DNA from: Tropicibacter oceani
Lineage (GTDB): Bacteria > Pseudomonadota > Alphaproteobacteria > Rhodobacterales > Rhodobacteraceae
DNA: 64,000 nt
Direction: 5' to 3'
NCBI RefSeq assembly: GCF_029958925.1
Contig: NZ_CP124616.1
Span: 3,720,001 to 3,784,000 of the forward strand
The notes beneath the pieces are model-generated. The model saw only the letters and a program-made list of their open reading frames with translations, searched no databases and was not told the origin of the DNA. Positions 52,824 to 63,227 of this stretch are shown here, piece by piece. Each line of letters opens with the position of its first letter. Within the stretch, counting starts at the first letter, position 1. The translations under genes were made by a program, and so were the position numbers.

Positions 52824-54280
52824 TTGTTCTTCGGCAGGGCCTCGATCGCGATGTAATCCTTGGGCCGCTTGAACCGGGCGATGTGATCCAGGCAAAAGGC
52901 ATCCAGCGCAGCGGGGTCCAGCGGCCCGTCACTGACCACGAAGGCGACCACTTCTTCGCCCCATTCGGGGTGCGGGCGACCGACCACGGCGACCTCGATC
53001 ACCGCGGGGTGGTCTTGCAGGACTTCTTCGACTTCGCGCGGATAGATGTTTGTGCCGCCGGAAATGATCATGTCCTTTGAGCGGTCCTTCATCGTCACAT
53101 AGCCATCGGCGTCCATGGCCCCCATGTCGCCGGTCAGCAGCCAGCCGTCCACAAGCGTTTTGGCCGTCGCCTCGGGGTTTTGCCAATAGCCTGGCATGAC
53201 CATGTCCCCGCGCACCATGATTTCGCCGACCTCGCCGGGCGGCAGGGTCTGGCCCGCCTCGTTGGCGATGCGCACCTCGACCGCCGATTGCGCCCGCCCG
53301 ACCGAGCCAAGCCTTTCGCGCCAGCGTGGGTGGCTGCGGTCGGTCACGTCATGGCGCGACAGGGCGGTGATCCCCATCGGGCATTCGCCCTGACCGTAGA
53401 TCTGCGCAAAGACCGGGCCGAACCAGTCGACGGCCTCGATGATGTCGGCGTTATACATCGGCCCGCCCGCATAGATGATGGTGCGCAGCCCCGCGCCGCG
53501 ATGGCCGGTCGCCTTGGCCGCGCGGGTCAGGCGCTGGACCATGGTCGGCGCCATGAACATGTGCACATTGCCGAAATGCGACGCCAGATCCAGCACTTCG
53601 CCTTCGTCAAAACTGCCAGACAGCGGAAAGACATGACGCGCTCCGGCCTGCACATGCATCATGTTGTAGATGCCCGCGCCATGCGACAGCGGCGCGGCAT
53701 AGACTGCCGCGTCCTTGGCGGTGACCAGGTCGCAATCGGTCTGGTAGCACAGGCTCATGGTCATCAGCATGCGGTGGGTCATCACCACGCCCTTGGGCCG
53801 CCCCGTCGTGCCCGAGGTATAGAACAGCCAGGCCAGATCGTCCGGCGCGCGGGCGATCGGCGCCAGCAGCGGCTGGGCCCCAGACAGCGCCAGCCAATCC
53901 GCCCCGCCCGTGGGGATCACCCGCGCGTCGCTGACGCCTGCCAACCCCTCGGCCAGGTCAGGGGTGGCAAAGGCCAGGCGCGCCCCTGCGTTCGCGATGA
54001 TCCAGGCGGCCTCTTTGGGGTGCAGCTTGGCGTTGATCGGAACGACTGCCGCGCCCGCGTACCAGGCGGCATATTCCGCCACGAGGTAGTCGGGGGTGTT
54101 CTTCATGAACAGGGCGATCCGGTCGCCGGGCTGCACGCCCTGCCCGACCAGCCCACCGGCCAGATGCAGCGCCGCACGGTGAAAGCCGCCATAGTCCATG
54201 ACCTGCGATTTACCTGCAAACAGCGCCGGCTGATCCGGTGTCAATTGCGCCCGCCGTGCCAGCCACTCTGCGATATTCAT
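52769..54280 (-). CDS. Class I adenylate-forming acyl-CoA synthetase
   Basis: A 503-residue AMP-binding enzyme: P-loop LFYTSGTTGRPKGVV (about 151-165), YGQGECPMG (A5), WLLTGDMGAMDADGYV (A7), and catalytic Lys in PKNNYGKVLKTALREK near the end (A10). It activates a carboxylic acid as an acyl-CoA; the substrate (a fatty, aromatic or malonyl-type acid) cannot be settled from the sequence. It stands alone, convergent with the low-complexity protein gene. Confidence 0.85.
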   Translation of the reverse strand: MNIAEWLARRAQLTPDQPALFAGKSQVMDYGGFHRAALHLAGGLVGQGVQPGDRIALFMKNTPDYLVAEYAAWYAGAAVVPINAKLHPKEAAWIIANAGARLAFATPDLAEGLAGVSDARVIPTGGADWLALSGAQPLLAPIARAPDDLAWLFYTSGTTGRPKGVVMTHRMLMTMSLCYQTDCDLVTAKDAAVYAAPLSHGAGIYNMMHVQAGARHVFPLSGSFDEGEVLDLASHFGNVHMFMAPTMVQRLTRAAKATGHRGAGLRTIIYAGGPMYNADIIEAVDWFGPVFAQIYGQGECPMGITALSRHDVTDRSHPRWRERLGSVGRAQSAVEVRIANEAGQTLPPGEVGEIMVRGDMVMPGYWQNPEATAKTLVDGWLLTGDMGAMDADGYVTMKDRSKDMIISGGTNIYPREVEEVLQDHPAVIEVAVVGRPHPEWGEEVVAFVVSDGPLDPAALDAFCLDHIARFKRPKDYIAIEALPKNNYGKVLKTALREKFAACS

Positions 54281-54459
54281 GCCCTGCTCCTTTGTGCCTG
54301 CTTTGCCCGGAATTTAAGCCGCTTGGCCGCTATTCGGCAATTCCCGCCTTGATTTCCCGCTCAGCGCCGCTTTTCACCGGGTCACGCATGGCATATAAGC
54401 GCCTGATCGGGGCCGTTAGCGCATGCCAATCGGGCCCAAAGCATTAGGGCGAGGATCGC

Positions 54460-54957
54460 ATGAGCAACAAGAACCATGACGCGGATGTGGCCTTTATCAA
54501 GGCATTGGCCGAGGTACTGCGTGACAACGATCTGACGGAACTGCAGGTCAAACGGGAATATGGCGAAGACGACAGCCTGAACGTGCGCGTTAGCAAGATG
54601 CAGCACCAGGCCCCCATCGCCGCACCGGTGCACTATGCCGCCGCCCCGGCCGCCGTGGCCGGCCCTGCCAGCGCAGCCGCCGCAGCGCCCGCCGCCGACA
54701 TGCCCGAAGATCCCGCAGCCCATCCCGGCGCGGTGACATCGCCCATGGTCGGCACCGTTTACATGCAGGCCGAGCCCGGCTCGCCCGCGTTCATCACCGT
54801 GGGTGCCCAGGTCAAAGAGGGTGACACCCTGCTGATCGTCGAGGCGATGAAGACCATGAACCACATTCCCGCGCCGCGCGCCGGGACGGTCAAGCGTATC
54901 CTTGTGGAGGACGGCGCGCCCGTCGAATACGGCGCCCCTCTTGTGATCCTCGAATAA
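54460..54957 (+). CDS. accB: Biotin carboxyl carrier protein of acetyl-CoA carboxylase
   Basis: A 165-residue BCCP. The N-terminal part is helical; an Ala/Pro-rich linker covers about 52-80. The biotinyl domain is about 88-165 with the motif EAMKTMN, Lys131 being biotinylated, and an AccB-type thumb insert. It carries the carboxyl group in fatty acid synthesis. Twelve bases to accC. Confidence 0.96.
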   Translation: MSNKNHDADVAFIKALAEVLRDNDLTELQVKREYGEDDSLNVRVSKMQHQAPIAAPVHYAAAPAAVAGPASAAAAAPAADMPEDPAAHPGAVTSPMVGTVYMQAEPGSPAFITVGAQVKEGDTLLIVEAMKTMNHIPAPRAGTVKRILVEDGAPVEYGAPLVILE

Positions 54958-54969
54958 GGGGCGCGCGAG

Positions 54970-56322
54970 ATGTTTGACAAAATCCTGATCGCCAACCGGG
55001 GTGAAATCGCCCTGCGTGTCATCCGCGCCTGCCGCGAGATGGGCATCACCAGCGTCGCCGTGCATTCCACCGCCGACGCCGACGCCATGCATGTGCGCAT
55101 GGCCGATGAATCGATCTGCATCGGCCCCGCCCCCAGCGTCGACAGCTATCTGTCCTTTCCGGCGCTGATTTCCGCCTGCGAAGTCACCGGCGCGCAGGCG
55201 ATCCACCCCGGCTATGGCTTTCTTTCCGAAAACGCCCGCTTTGTGCAGGTGGTCGAGGATCACGGCCTGACCTTCATCGGCCCCTCGGCGGAACACATCC
55301 GCACCATGGGCGACAAGATCACCGCCAAGGAAACCGCCAAGGCGCTGGGTATCCCGGTTGTGCCCGGATCGGCGGGCGGTGTCGCGACGCTGGACGAGGC
55401 CAAGCAGATCGGCCGCGATTTCGGCTATCCCGTCATCATCAAGGCCACAGCTGGCGGCGGTGGCCGCGGAATGCAGGTTGCCAAGGACGAAGCAGGCATG
55501 GAACGGGCCTTTCAGACCGCCCGCTCCGAAGCCAAGGCTGCCTTTGGCAACGACGAAGTCTATATCGAAAAATACCTGCAAAAACCGCGCCATATCGAGA
55601 TTCAGGTCTTTGGCGATGGTCAGGGCGGCGGCGTGCATCTGGGCGAACGCGACTGTTCGCTTCAGCGGCGCCACCAGAAAGTGTTCGAAGAGGCGCCCGG
55701 CCCCTCGATCAGCCCCGAAGAACGCAAGCGGATCGGCGACATCTGTGCCAATGCCATTGCCAAGATGGGCTATTCCGGCGCGGGCACCATCGAGTTCCTG
55801 TACGAAGACGGCGAGTTCTATTTCATCGAAATGAACACCCGCCTGCAGGTGGAACACCCGGTGACCGAGGCGATCTTTGGTCAGGACCTGGTGCGCGAAC
55901 AGATCCGCGTTGCCTCGGGGCAGAAACTGTCGTTCACGCAGGACGATCTGCAGATCAATGGTCACGCCATCGAGGTACGGATCAACGCCGAAAAGCTGCC
56001 AAAATTTTCGCCCTGCCCGGGCAGGATCACCGCCTTTCACGCGCCCGGCGGGCTGGGTGTGCGGATGGACAGCGCGCTTTATGACGGCTATTCGATCCCG
56101 CCCTACTACGACAGCCTGATTGCCAAGCTGATCGTGCATGGCCGCGACCGGCCCGAGGCGCTGGCGCGTCTGAATCGCGCTTTGGGCGAATTGATCGTGG
56201 ACGGCATCGACACCACCGTGCCGCTGTTCCACGCCTTGCTGCGCGAAAAGGACATCCATACCGGCGAGTACAACATCCACTGGCTTGAGAAATGGCTCGA
56301 AGCCGGGGGCCTTGACCGCTAG
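54970..56322 (+). CDS. accC: Biotin carboxylase subunit of acetyl-CoA carboxylase
   Basis: A 450-residue biotin carboxylase: [19 protein letters not shown] at the start, ATP-grasp loop TAGGGGRGM (about 160), [13 protein letters not shown], active-site [14 protein letters not shown] (about 288-301) and RINAEK. It carboxylates the biotin on AccB using ATP and bicarbonate. Full length. The aat gene starts five bases after its stop. Confidence 0.97.
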   Translation: MFDKILIANRGEIALRVIRACREMGITSVAVHSTADADAMHVRMADESICIGPAPSVDSYLSFPALISACEVTGAQAIHPGYGFLSENARFVQVVEDHGLTFIGPSAEHIRTMGDKITAKETAKALGIPVVPGSAGGVATLDEAKQIGRDFGYPVIIKATAGGGGRGMQVAKDEAGMERAFQTARSEAKAAFGNDEVYIEKYLQKPRHIEIQVFGDGQGGGVHLGERDCSLQRRHQKVFEEAPGPSISPEERKRIGDICANAIAKMGYSGAGTIEFLYEDGEFYFIEMNTRLQVEHPVTEAIFGQDLVREQIRVASGQKLSFTQDDLQINGHAIEVRINAEKLPKFSPCPGRITAFHAPGGLGVRMDSALYDGYSIPPYYDSLIAKLIVHGRDRPEALARLNRALGELIVDGIDTTVPLFHALLREKDIHTGEYNIHWLEKWLEAGGLDR

Positions 56323-56326
56323 GGCG

Positions 56327-56974
56327 ATGACCGACGAAGACCGCGTCACGACCGATCTTCTGCTGCATGCCTATCGCTCGGGCATCTTTCCGATGGCCGA
56401 GCACCAAAACGACCCCGAGATTTTCTGGGTCGACCCGCGCAAGCGGGGCATTCTGCCGTTGGACGGTTTCCACATCTCGCGGTCATTGGCGCGGCGGCTG
56501 CGCCGTGATGATTACCAGATGAGCTTGAACCACGATTTCCTGGCGGTTCTGGACGGTTGCGCCGACCGCCCCGAAACCTGGATCAACGCCGAAATCCGCG
56601 ATCTTTATTCCCAACTGCACGAGTTGGGCAAAGCCCATTCGATCGAGGTCTGGATGGACGGTGCGCTGGTGGGCGGTGTCTATGGCGTCACGGTGGGCGG
56701 CGCCTTTTGCGGGGAATCGATGTTTTCGCGCGCGACGGATGCGTCAAAGATCGCGCTGGCCTGGCTGGTGGACCTGCTGCGCCGCACCGGGTTCACCCTG
56801 TTCGACACGCAGTTCATAACGCCGCATCTGGCCTCGCTTGGGGGGCAGGAAATTGCGCGCAGCGCCTATCACGCGCACCTGGCCGAGGCGCTGCGCTGCG
56901 ACGCCGACATCCTGTCACAGCCTCTTGCGGGCAGCGGTCAGGAGGTGGTGCAGCGCATCACCCAGACATCGTAG
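56327..56974 (+). CDS. aat: Leucyl/phenylalanyl-tRNA-protein transferase
   Basis: A 215-residue Aat: AYRSGIFPMAEH (about 14-25), the FWVDPRKRGILPLD block, TWINAEIRDLYSQLHELGKAHSIE split around residue 90, and GESMFSRATDASKIAL near 134. It adds Leu or Phe to N-terminal Lys or Arg of proteins, marking them for ClpAP through ClpS. ATG at 56,327 is five bases after accC. Its last 37 bases overlap the DUF2155 gene on the other strand. Confidence 0.94.
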   Translation: MTDEDRVTTDLLLHAYRSGIFPMAEHQNDPEIFWVDPRKRGILPLDGFHISRSLARRLRRDDYQMSLNHDFLAVLDGCADRPETWINAEIRDLYSQLHELGKAHSIEVWMDGALVGGVYGVTVGGAFCGESMFSRATDASKIALAWLVDLLRRTGFTLFDTQFITPHLASLGGQEIARSAYHAHLAEALRCDADILSQPLAGSGQEVVQRITQTS

Positions 56975-57303
56975 CGCGGGTGATCCAGCGGATTGAGCGC
57001 CGGGGACGAGGCAACCATCCAGCCGCGAAACACCGGTTGGGCCACGCCTGCCTCGCGGATTGTCAGAAAGGCATAGGCATCGCCCGACGGGTTGCCGACC
57101 GGAAAGCGGCATTCGTTCAGGGAAATCTCGATCAACCCTTTGGCGGCGCTTTGCCCGTTGGCCAAGGTGACGTCAAACACCTGCGCGTTCAGCTTGTCCA
57201 GCACGCGCAGAACCGCGCCGGTGCCCGGATTGACCGATTCCTGGGCGCTGGCCGGGGCGCAAAACGCCGCGACCATGGCCATGACGACGGCCAGCCGTTT
57301 CAT
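56938..57303 (-). CDS. DUF2155 periplasmic protein
   Basis: A 121-residue protein with a Sec signal peptide ([20 protein letters not shown]). The mature part has LRVLDKLNAQVFDVTLANGQ and the family end pattern FRGWMVASSPALNPLDHPRYDVWVMRC (two blocks near 92-119). DUF2155 proteins are typical of alphaproteobacteria; the role is not established. It overlaps mlaD as ATGA and lies last in the NDUFA12-mlaD-DUF2155 set. Confidence 0.85.
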   Translation of the reverse strand: MKRLAVVMAMVAAFCAPASAQESVNPGTGAVLRVLDKLNAQVFDVTLANGQSAAKGLIEISLNECRFPVGNPSGDAYAFLTIREAGVAQPVFRGWMVASSPALNPLDHPRYDVWVMRCTTS

Positions 57304-57752
57304 TCCTCGCTGCTCCCGCCGCTGACGTATTTCAGCAGCAAGGACAGCAGGCTGACGGCGCCCTGGGTGTCCAGGATTTCGTCGCCTTCGGCGTAGTTGA
57401 AGGGCGATCCGCCCGGGCTGATTTCGATGAAATTGCCGCCCAAAAGCCCCTCGGAGGCGACGATGATCGCGCTGTCGTCGGGCAGTTCGATGCCATCTAC
57501 GATGGTCACGACCGTATCGGCGCGAAAGGTTTCGCGGTTCAGGTCGATCGCGGTGACGGTGCCAACCTTGACGCCGGCAAGACGGACGTCGGTGCCGACG
57601 CTGACCCCTTCGAGCGACCGGAACGAGGCCCGCAGGTCATAGCCCGAGCTGCCCAGTTCGAACCCGGTGCTTTGCACGGCATAAAGACCGAATGCCAAAG
57701 CGGCGGCCAATACGCCGCCGCCTACGATCACTTCGGTGGTCGAGTGGCTCAT
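57300..57752 (-). CDS. mlaD: MlaD-like MCE protein of outer-membrane lipid transport
   Basis: A 150-residue protein: one N-terminal helix (about 8-28), then one MCE domain (about 36-118: [29 protein letters not shown]) and a short helical tail LLSLLLKYV. MlaD forms a hexameric ring passing phospholipids between membranes. MlaE, F, B and C are not adjacent. ATG at 57,752 is inside the NDUFA12 end (ATGA overlap), which decides the start against a longer frame. Confidence 0.86.
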   Translation of the reverse strand: MSHSTTEVIVGGGVLAAALAFGLYAVQSTGFELGSSGYDLRASFRSLEGVSVGTDVRLAGVKVGTVTAIDLNRETFRADTVVTIVDGIELPDDSAIIVASEGLLGGNFIEISPGGSPFNYAEGDEILDTQGAVSLLSLLLKYVSGGSSEE

Positions 57753-58132
57753 TCCGGGCTCCAGGCCTCGTAATCGCTGCGATCCGCGGGGTTGGCGCGG
57801 CGCAGGGACCCGGCAGGTGCATAGGCCAGCGCGGTGCCGGTCAGGTTTTCCAGGTGCGGCTTTTCCCAAGGCTTGTGCGCCAGCGGCTTTTCGCTGGGCA
57901 GGTCGTCAAAGGTGTGGTGCAGCCAGCCGTGCCAATCGGGCGACACGCGAGTTGCTTCGGCTTCGCCGTTGTAGATCACCCAGCGGCGTTTGCCATCGGC
58001 GGTCTGATAGAAGGTGTTGCCCTGCTCATCCTCGCCCACTTTTTTGCCGTTGCGCCAGGTATAGATCTGCGTGTTCAGGGTTTGCCCGTTCCACCAGGTC
58101 ACGGCGCGGAGAAGTGTGTTGAGAATGCCCAT
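57749..58132 (-). CDS. NDUFA12-family complex I accessory subunit
   Basis: A 127-residue protein of the NDUFA12/B17.2 family: [20 protein letters not shown], then RRWVIYNGE and [15 protein letters not shown], ending [17 protein letters not shown]. An accessory subunit of NADH:ubiquinone oxidoreductase found in mitochondria and alphaproteobacteria, supporting the taxonomic reading. First gene of the overlapping trio with mlaD and the DUF2155 gene. Confidence 0.94.
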   Translation of the reverse strand: MGILNTLLRAVTWWNGQTLNTQIYTWRNGKKVGEDEQGNTFYQTADGKRRWVIYNGEAEATRVSPDWHGWLHHTFDDLPSEKPLAHKPWEKPHLENLTGTALAYAPAGSLRRANPADRSDYEAWSPE

Positions 58133-58252
58133 GGACGACTCCTGTCTTTCGTAGGCCCTGTATGGCGAAAACCATTGCCAAGGTCCAGTGGCCGCGCTGC
58201 CGCAGCACGCGCAACACTGGACGCCAAGCAGATTTTTCCGCGAAAATTCGCG

Positions 58253-58615
58253 TCAGCCCCTGTCCAGGGCGGTCAATTCGATCTCGATCCGGAATTTCGG
58301 GTCGATCAGGTTGCATTCGATCATCGTCGCCGCCGGGGGATTTTCGCCGAAGGTTTCCGACAGGATCGGCCAGCAGGCTTCGAAATCGGAGGCCTGCGGA
58401 AGGTAGTAGTTGACCCGCACGGTATCGGCAAACCCCGAGCCTGCCTCGGCCAGCGCCTTGGCAATGGTGGCCAGGGCCGCGCGGCACTGGTCCTGAACCG
58501 TGGCGCCCTCACCGACGGTGCCGGCCACATGCACAAAACCCCCGGCGACCACGGCGCGGCAATAGCCGATCTTGGCCTCAAAGGGGCTGCCGGTGTGAAT
58601 GCGTTTGATCGTCAT
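58253..58615 (-). CDS. RidA-family protein
   Basis: A 120-residue Rid protein: RIHTGSPFEAKIGYCRAVVA, GTVGEGATVQDQCRAALATI, VRVNYYLPQASDF and the closing KFRIEIELTALDR. The Arg expected in canonical RidA (RVxxYL ... R near 105) is in a different context (PAATMIECNLIDPKFRIEIE), so it is closer to the Rid2-7 subgroups than to deaminating RidA. ATG at 58,615. Separated from clpX by a terminator. Confidence 0.82.
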   Translation of the reverse strand: MTIKRIHTGSPFEAKIGYCRAVVAGGFVHVAGTVGEGATVQDQCRAALATIAKALAEAGSGFADTVRVNYYLPQASDFEACWPILSETFGENPPAATMIECNLIDPKFRIEIELTALDRG

Positions 58616-58632
58616 CTGTCTGTTTTCCCAAG

Positions 58633-58657
58633 AAAAAGGCGGGGTCAAAACCCCGCC
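58633..58657 (-). terminator. Terminator of clpX
   Basis: On the minus strand GGCGGGGT and ACCCCGCC form an eight-pair stem with a four-base loop, followed by five T. It lies 25 bases after the clpX stop and before the RidA gene. Confidence 0.85.
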
Positions 58658-58681
58658 CTGATATCGTGATGTTGCAAAACC

Positions 58682-59947
58682 TCAGCTGGCCGAGGCTTCT
58701 TCCTTTTTCTGATCGGCGTAGATCATCAACGGTTTGGCGTCGGAAACGACCGCCTCTTCGTTGACGACAACCTCGGTCACCTCGTCCATGCCCGGCAGTT
58801 CGAACATGGTGTCCAGAAGGATCCCTTCGAGGATCGAGCGCAGCCCGCGGGCGCCGGTCTTGCGTTCGATCGCCTTTTTCGCGATCGCCGACAGCGCGTC
58901 GTCGGTAAAGGACAGTTCGGTGTCCTCCATCTCGAACAGGCGCTGGTACTGTTTGACAAGGGCGTTCTTGGGCTGGGTCAGGATGGTGATCAGCGCATCT
59001 TCGTCCAGGTCTTCAAGCGTTGCGACAACCGGCAGACGGCCGACGAATTCCGGGATCAGGCCGAATTTCAGCAGGTCCTCGGGTTCGAGCGATTTGAACG
59101 TCTCGCCGATTCCCATTTCGCTGTCGTCGCGCACATCGGCGCCAAAGCCCATGGCCGAGCCCTTGCCGCGCTGCTTGATGATCCGGTCCAGGCCGGCAAA
59201 GGCGCCGCCGCAGATGAACAGGATGTTGGTGGTGTCCACCTGCAGGAATTCCTGCTGCGGATGCTTGCGGCCACCCTGCGGCGGCACCGAGGCAACGGTG
59301 CCTTCCATCAGCTTGAGCAAAGCCTGCTGCACGCCCTCGCCCGACACGTCGCGGGTGATCGAGGGATTTTCGGACTTGCGCGTGATCTTGTCGACCTCGT
59401 CGATGTAGACGATGCCGCGCTGCGCGCGTTCGACATTGTATTCGCTGGCCTGAAGCAGCTTGAGGATGATGTTTTCCACGTCCTCGCCGACATAGCCCGC
59501 CTCGGTCAGGGTGGTGGCGTCGGCCATGGTAAAGGGCACATCCAGGATGCGCGCCAGGGTCTGGGCCAGCAGGGTCTTGCCGCAGCCGGTGGGGCCGATC
59601 AGCAGGATGTTCGATTTCGAAAGTTCGATGTCGCTGGATTTCTGGGCGTGGTTCAGACGCTTGTAATGGTTGTGCACCGCGACCGAAAGAACGCGCTTGG
59701 CCTTGGCCTGCCCGATCACGTAGTCGTCCAGCACATCGCAGATTTCGCGCGGGGTGGGCACGCCTTCGGCGGATTTCAGGCCTGCGCCCTTCGTCTCTTC
59801 TCGGATGATGTCCATGCAGAGCTCGACACATTCATCACAGATGAACACGGTCGGCCCGGCGATGAGTTTGCGAACCTCATGCTGGCTTTTGCCGCAGAAG
59901 CTGCAGTAGAGGGTGTTCTTGCTGTCACCGCCTGAATTCGTCGCCAT
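58682..59947 (-). CDS. clpX: ATP-dependent Clp protease ATP-binding subunit ClpX
   Basis: A 421-residue ClpX. Zinc-binding domain [13 protein letters not shown] and CDECVELC (about 15-43); Walker A GPTGCGKT (about 120); Walker [11 protein letters not shown]; pore loop region; sensor 2 [11 protein letters not shown] near 370. It unfolds tagged substrates and feeds ClpP. It lies 154 bp downstream of clpP, with a hairpin between, so it may also have its own promoter. Confidence 0.97.
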   Translation of the reverse strand: MATNSGGDSKNTLYCSFCGKSQHEVRKLIAGPTVFICDECVELCMDIIREETKGAGLKSAEGVPTPREICDVLDDYVIGQAKAKRVLSVAVHNHYKRLNHAQKSSDIELSKSNILLIGPTGCGKTLLAQTLARILDVPFTMADATTLTEAGYVGEDVENIILKLLQASEYNVERAQRGIVYIDEVDKITRKSENPSITRDVSGEGVQQALLKLMEGTVASVPPQGGRKHPQQEFLQVDTTNILFICGGAFAGLDRIIKQRGKGSAMGFGADVRDDSEMGIGETFKSLEPEDLLKFGLIPEFVGRLPVVATLEDLDEDALITILTQPKNALVKQYQRLFEMEDTELSFTDDALSAIAKKAIERKTGARGLRSILEGILLDTMFELPGMDEVTEVVVNEEAVVSDAKPLMIYADQKKEEASAS

Positions 59948-60070
59948 TTTGCACCTTTCCTGGCCAATCCCGACCCGCTTTCGGATCGGTAAACAGGCCG
60001 TTTTTTCGTACCGACCGCCCCGTGCCCATCAGCTTAGGGCAGCCTATCGGGGCGGGCAATCCGAAAATTT

Positions 60071-60094
60071 GTCCCGCCCGGGTCGGGGCGGGAC
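60071..60094 (-). terminator. Hairpin after clpP
   Basis: GTCCCGCCC pairs with GGGCGGGAC (nine pairs, six-base loop) just after the clpP stop, followed on the minus strand by AAATTTTC. It is a moderate terminator that would partly uncouple clpP from clpX. Confidence 0.65.
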
Positions 60095-60101
60095 CCTTGC
60101 G

Positions 60102-60737
60102 TTACTTGCCTGCTGCGTCGTCACCGGTCTCGCGAGAGGTGACGATTTCGTCGATCAGGCCCCATTTCTTGGCGGTCTCGGCATCCATGAAGTTGTCACG
60201 CTCAAGCGCGGCTTCGACGGCTTTCAGCGTCTGGCCGGTGTGCTTGACGTAGATCTCGTTCAACCGCTTCTTCAGTTTCAGGGTTTCCTCGGCGTGGATC
60301 ATGATGTCCGTCGCCTGGCCCTGATAGCCGCCCGAAGGCTGGTGCACCATGATCCGGCTGTTGGGCAGGGAAAAGCGCATGCCGGTTTCGCCAGCGGTCA
60401 ACAGCAGCGACCCCATCGAGGCCGCCTGTCCGATCACCAGTGTCGAAACCTTGGGCTTGATGTACTGCATGGTGTCATAGATCGACAGGCCCGAGGTCAC
60501 CACGCCGCCGGGGCTGTTGATGTACATCGAGATTTCCTTGGACGGGTTTTCCGCCTCAAGGTGCAGAAGCTGCGCAACCACCAGCGACGACATGCCGTCG
60601 TGCACCGGGCCGTTCAGGAAAATGATACGCTCCTTCAGCAGCCGCGAGAAGATATCGTAGGCCCGTTCGCCGCGGCTGGTCTGTTCGACCACCATCGGCA
60701 CCAGGGTGTTCATGTAAACGTCAATCGGATCTTTCAT
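60102..60737 (-). CDS. clpP: ATP-dependent Clp protease proteolytic subunit ClpP
   Basis: A 211-residue serine protease: nucleophile Ser in [11 protein letters not shown] (about 104), His in IMVHQPSGG (about 129) and Asp near 178. The N-terminal [20 protein letters not shown] motif is standard. It forms the 14-mer chamber served by ClpX and ClpA. ATG at 60,737. Confidence 0.97.
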   Translation of the reverse strand: MKDPIDVYMNTLVPMVVEQTSRGERAYDIFSRLLKERIIFLNGPVHDGMSSLVVAQLLHLEAENPSKEISMYINSPGGVVTSGLSIYDTMQYIKPKVSTLVIGQAASMGSLLLTAGETGMRFSLPNSRIMVHQPSGGYQGQATDIMIHAEETLKLKKRLNEIYVKHTGQTLKAVEAALERDNFMDAETAKKWGLIDEIVTSRETGDDAAGK

Positions 60738-60882
60738 CGCGTACCTGCCTGCTAGTGTCGTGTTTGATGCCTAAGCCTTAGGAGTTTACAGAGTCTTAGT
60801 GCCGCCCCCCGGTACCCGCAAGGGGCGCTGAAAAATTCCATGTTCTAATCGAGATTGTGCCAGACCGGTGCCCGCCCCCGGA

Positions 60883-61800
60883 TCATCCCGCGTGGCCGAT
60901 CTTTTGCGGTTGCTTGCAGACATGGGACGCGCATTCCAGCTCCAGCGTGACATGGCGCAGGTCGTGCGCCTGCGACAGGGCCGTCTTGACCGCCTGCTTG
61001 ATCGCGTCCGCCTGTCCCCAGGACCCGGGTTCGATCACCAGATGCGCCTCGAGACTGCTGCGGTGTTCGTCCATCTGCCACAGGTGCGCGTGGTGCATGT
61101 CCTGCACGCCTGGCACGGCCTCGACCGTGGCGATCACCGCCTCGGGCGTCAGGGTGGTCGGGCTGCCCAGCATCAGGATGCGCACCACGCCGCCGATCTC
61201 GGAAAAGGCCATCCACAGGATATATCCGGCAATCAGCAGGGTCGCCGCCGGGTCCACCCAGGTCCAGCCGAACAGCAGGATCAGGGTGCCCGCGACCATC
61301 ACCGCGACCGACCCCGCCGCATCGGCCAGGTTGTGCAGAAAGGCGGCGCGGATGTTCACGCTGTCCTTGGCCATGGAATAGGTCAGGGCGGCGGTCACAA
61401 GGTCGATCAGCAGCGCAAGCCCCGCGATGATCACCACCAGCCACCCGGCCACGGGTTCCGGCGCGAGAAGGCGCATCACCGCTTCGTAGACCAGGTACAG
61501 GCCGATCACGATCAGGGTTGTCAGGTTGACCAGCGCGGCCACCACCTCGGCCCGGCCATAGCCAAAGGTCATCGCCGCATCCGCGGGGCGCCGGGCGATC
61601 CTGCGCGCCCAGAAGGCAATGATCAGGCTGATGGCATCGCTGAAGTTGTGCAGCGCATCGGCAATCATCGCCAGACTGCCGGACACGATCCCGCCAATGA
61701 CCTGCGCCACGGTCAACGCCAAGTTCACCGCGACGGCGGCGGCCATCCGGCGGTCGCCGGTTTCGGGGTCGATGTGGTGATGATGGTGGTCGTGGGGCAT
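60883..61800 (-). CDS. Cation diffusion facilitator (Zn/Co/Cd type)
   Basis: A 305-residue CDF exporter with a His-rich N-terminus (MPHDHHHHHID), six membrane helices and metal-site motifs HNFSD (about 51) and HNLAD (about 155), the CzcD/ZitB pattern. The cytoplasmic C-terminal domain spans about 210-290. It exports divalent metal in exchange for protons. No regulator is adjacent. Confidence 0.9.
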   Translation of the reverse strand: MPHDHHHHHIDPETGDRRMAAAVAVNLALTVAQVIGGIVSGSLAMIADALHNFSDAISLIIAFWARRIARRPADAAMTFGYGRAEVVAALVNLTTLIVIGLYLVYEAVMRLLAPEPVAGWLVVIIAGLALLIDLVTAALTYSMAKDSVNIRAAFLHNLADAAGSVAVMVAGTLILLFGWTWVDPAATLLIAGYILWMAFSEIGGVVRILMLGSPTTLTPEAVIATVEAVPGVQDMHHAHLWQMDEHRSSLEAHLVIEPGSWGQADAIKQAVKTALSQAHDLRHVTLELECASHVCKQPQKIGHAG

Positions 61801-61884
61801 GTGTCAATTGGCGCTTGCCCGCGCGCCAAGGTCAAGGGGCGGCCCGATGGACCGCCCCCGACCATTCGTCACACTTGGCTGAAA

Positions 61885-63153
61885 TCAGCCGAACATGTCC
61901 GAGGTGATACCCGCATACCAGCCGATGCTTTCCTCGTAGGTGCGTTTGCGCATGTCGGCGTCTTCGCCGGTTTGGCTGACAAAGCTGGACACGCTGGCGA
62001 TCTTTTCATCGGTCGGCTCATAGGACGCGCCCACCTTGACCCCGTCATCTGTGGCGATCAGCGACCAGCAGGTGTTGGAATACTTTGCCGGGAAAACGCG
62101 GCTGCCGGTCAGCGATCCGCGCACTGCCATCGCCGCAACCTTGGCCTGCGAATTGGCCGAATAGCCGGATTTCGGCATGTCGCCCTGATTGCTGGAATCG
62201 CCAAGGATATAGATGTTCTCGTCCATGCGGCTTTGCATGTTGTGACCATCCACCGGCGCCCAGTTGCCTTCGGTCAGGGCCGCCGCATCGCAGATCGCCC
62301 CGGCCTTTTGCGCCGGAATGACGTTGCAGACGTCGGCCTTGACGATCTCGCCGTCGATGTTGACCTCCATCGTATCGGCATTCACCGAAACATTGCCGCC
62401 GCCGAAATCCGGGCCCAGCCGTTCGATCATGCCGCCGTAATGCTTTTGCCAGCCTTCTTCGAACAGCGCCTGTTTCGAGAATTTGTCCTTGGGGTCAGCG
62501 ATCAGGATCTTGGCCGTGGGGTTCGTTTCCTTCAGCACATGCGCCACCATCGAAACCCGTTCGTAAGGGCCCGGGGGGCAGCGATAGGGGTTGGGCGGGG
62601 CGACCATGACATAGGTGCCGCCCTCGGGCATGGCCATGATCTGGTCTTTCAGCAGTTCGGACTGGGTGCCGGCCTTGTAGGCGTGGGGCATTTTGGTCTG
62701 CGTGCTCAGGTCCCAGCCGGGCACGGCGCCGTCGACGAAATCAATGCCGGGGCTCAGGATCAGGCGGTCATAGGGCACCTTGGCGCCGCCGGCCAGCGAC
62801 ACGGTCTTGGCGTCGCGGTCGACCCCGATGGCCCAGTCATGCACCACATTGATCCCGTATTCCGAGGCCAGCTTGCCATAGGAATGGCCGATGCTGGACA
62901 ATTCGCGGAACCCGCCGATGTAAAGGTTCGAGAAAAAGCAGGTGTAATACATCCGCGTCGGTTCGATCAGCGTGACGTCGATCTCGCCGTTGCTGTCCTT
63001 GGCGATATAGCGCGCGGCGGTGGCCCCGCCCGCACCGCCGCCGACGACGACGACCTTGGGTTTGCCGTGGCTGGCGGCGCGCACCATGGGCGCGGCCAAA
63101 GTTGCCGCCGCAAAGGCGCCCGTTCCCAGAAAATTGCGTCTGTTCAATGTCAT
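61885..63153 (-). CDS. soxF: Flavocytochrome c sulfide dehydrogenase flavoprotein, SoxF
   Basis: A 422-residue flavoprotein. Twin-arginine signal (LNRRNFLGTGAFAAATLAA); FAD motif VVVVGGGAGGATAARYI (about 33-50); redox Cys in YYTCFFSNLYIGG and a partner in NTCWSLI near 360; C-terminal FCSD-flav_bind domain. It pairs with cytochrome SoxE, encoded upstream, to oxidise sulfide in the periplasm. In Paracoccus-type clusters the order is soxC-D-E-F, as found here. Confidence 0.9.
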   Translation of the reverse strand: MTLNRRNFLGTGAFAAATLAAPMVRAASHGKPKVVVVGGGAGGATAARYIAKDSNGEIDVTLIEPTRMYYTCFFSNLYIGGFRELSSIGHSYGKLASEYGINVVHDWAIGVDRDAKTVSLAGGAKVPYDRLILSPGIDFVDGAVPGWDLSTQTKMPHAYKAGTQSELLKDQIMAMPEGGTYVMVAPPNPYRCPPGPYERVSMVAHVLKETNPTAKILIADPKDKFSKQALFEEGWQKHYGGMIERLGPDFGGGNVSVNADTMEVNIDGEIVKADVCNVIPAQKAGAICDAAALTEGNWAPVDGHNMQSRMDENIYILGDSSNQGDMPKSGYSANSQAKVAAMAVRGSLTGSRVFPAKYSNTCWSLIATDDGVKVGASYEPTDEKIASVSSFVSQTGEDADMRKRTYEESIGWYAGITSDMFG

Positions 63154-63227
63154 GTCCAGTCTCCTCCTGATGGACTTGCTTGTTGTCGCCTGCCCCCGCC
63201 AGGCGGGGGCGGGCGTTCTTATGCCTT

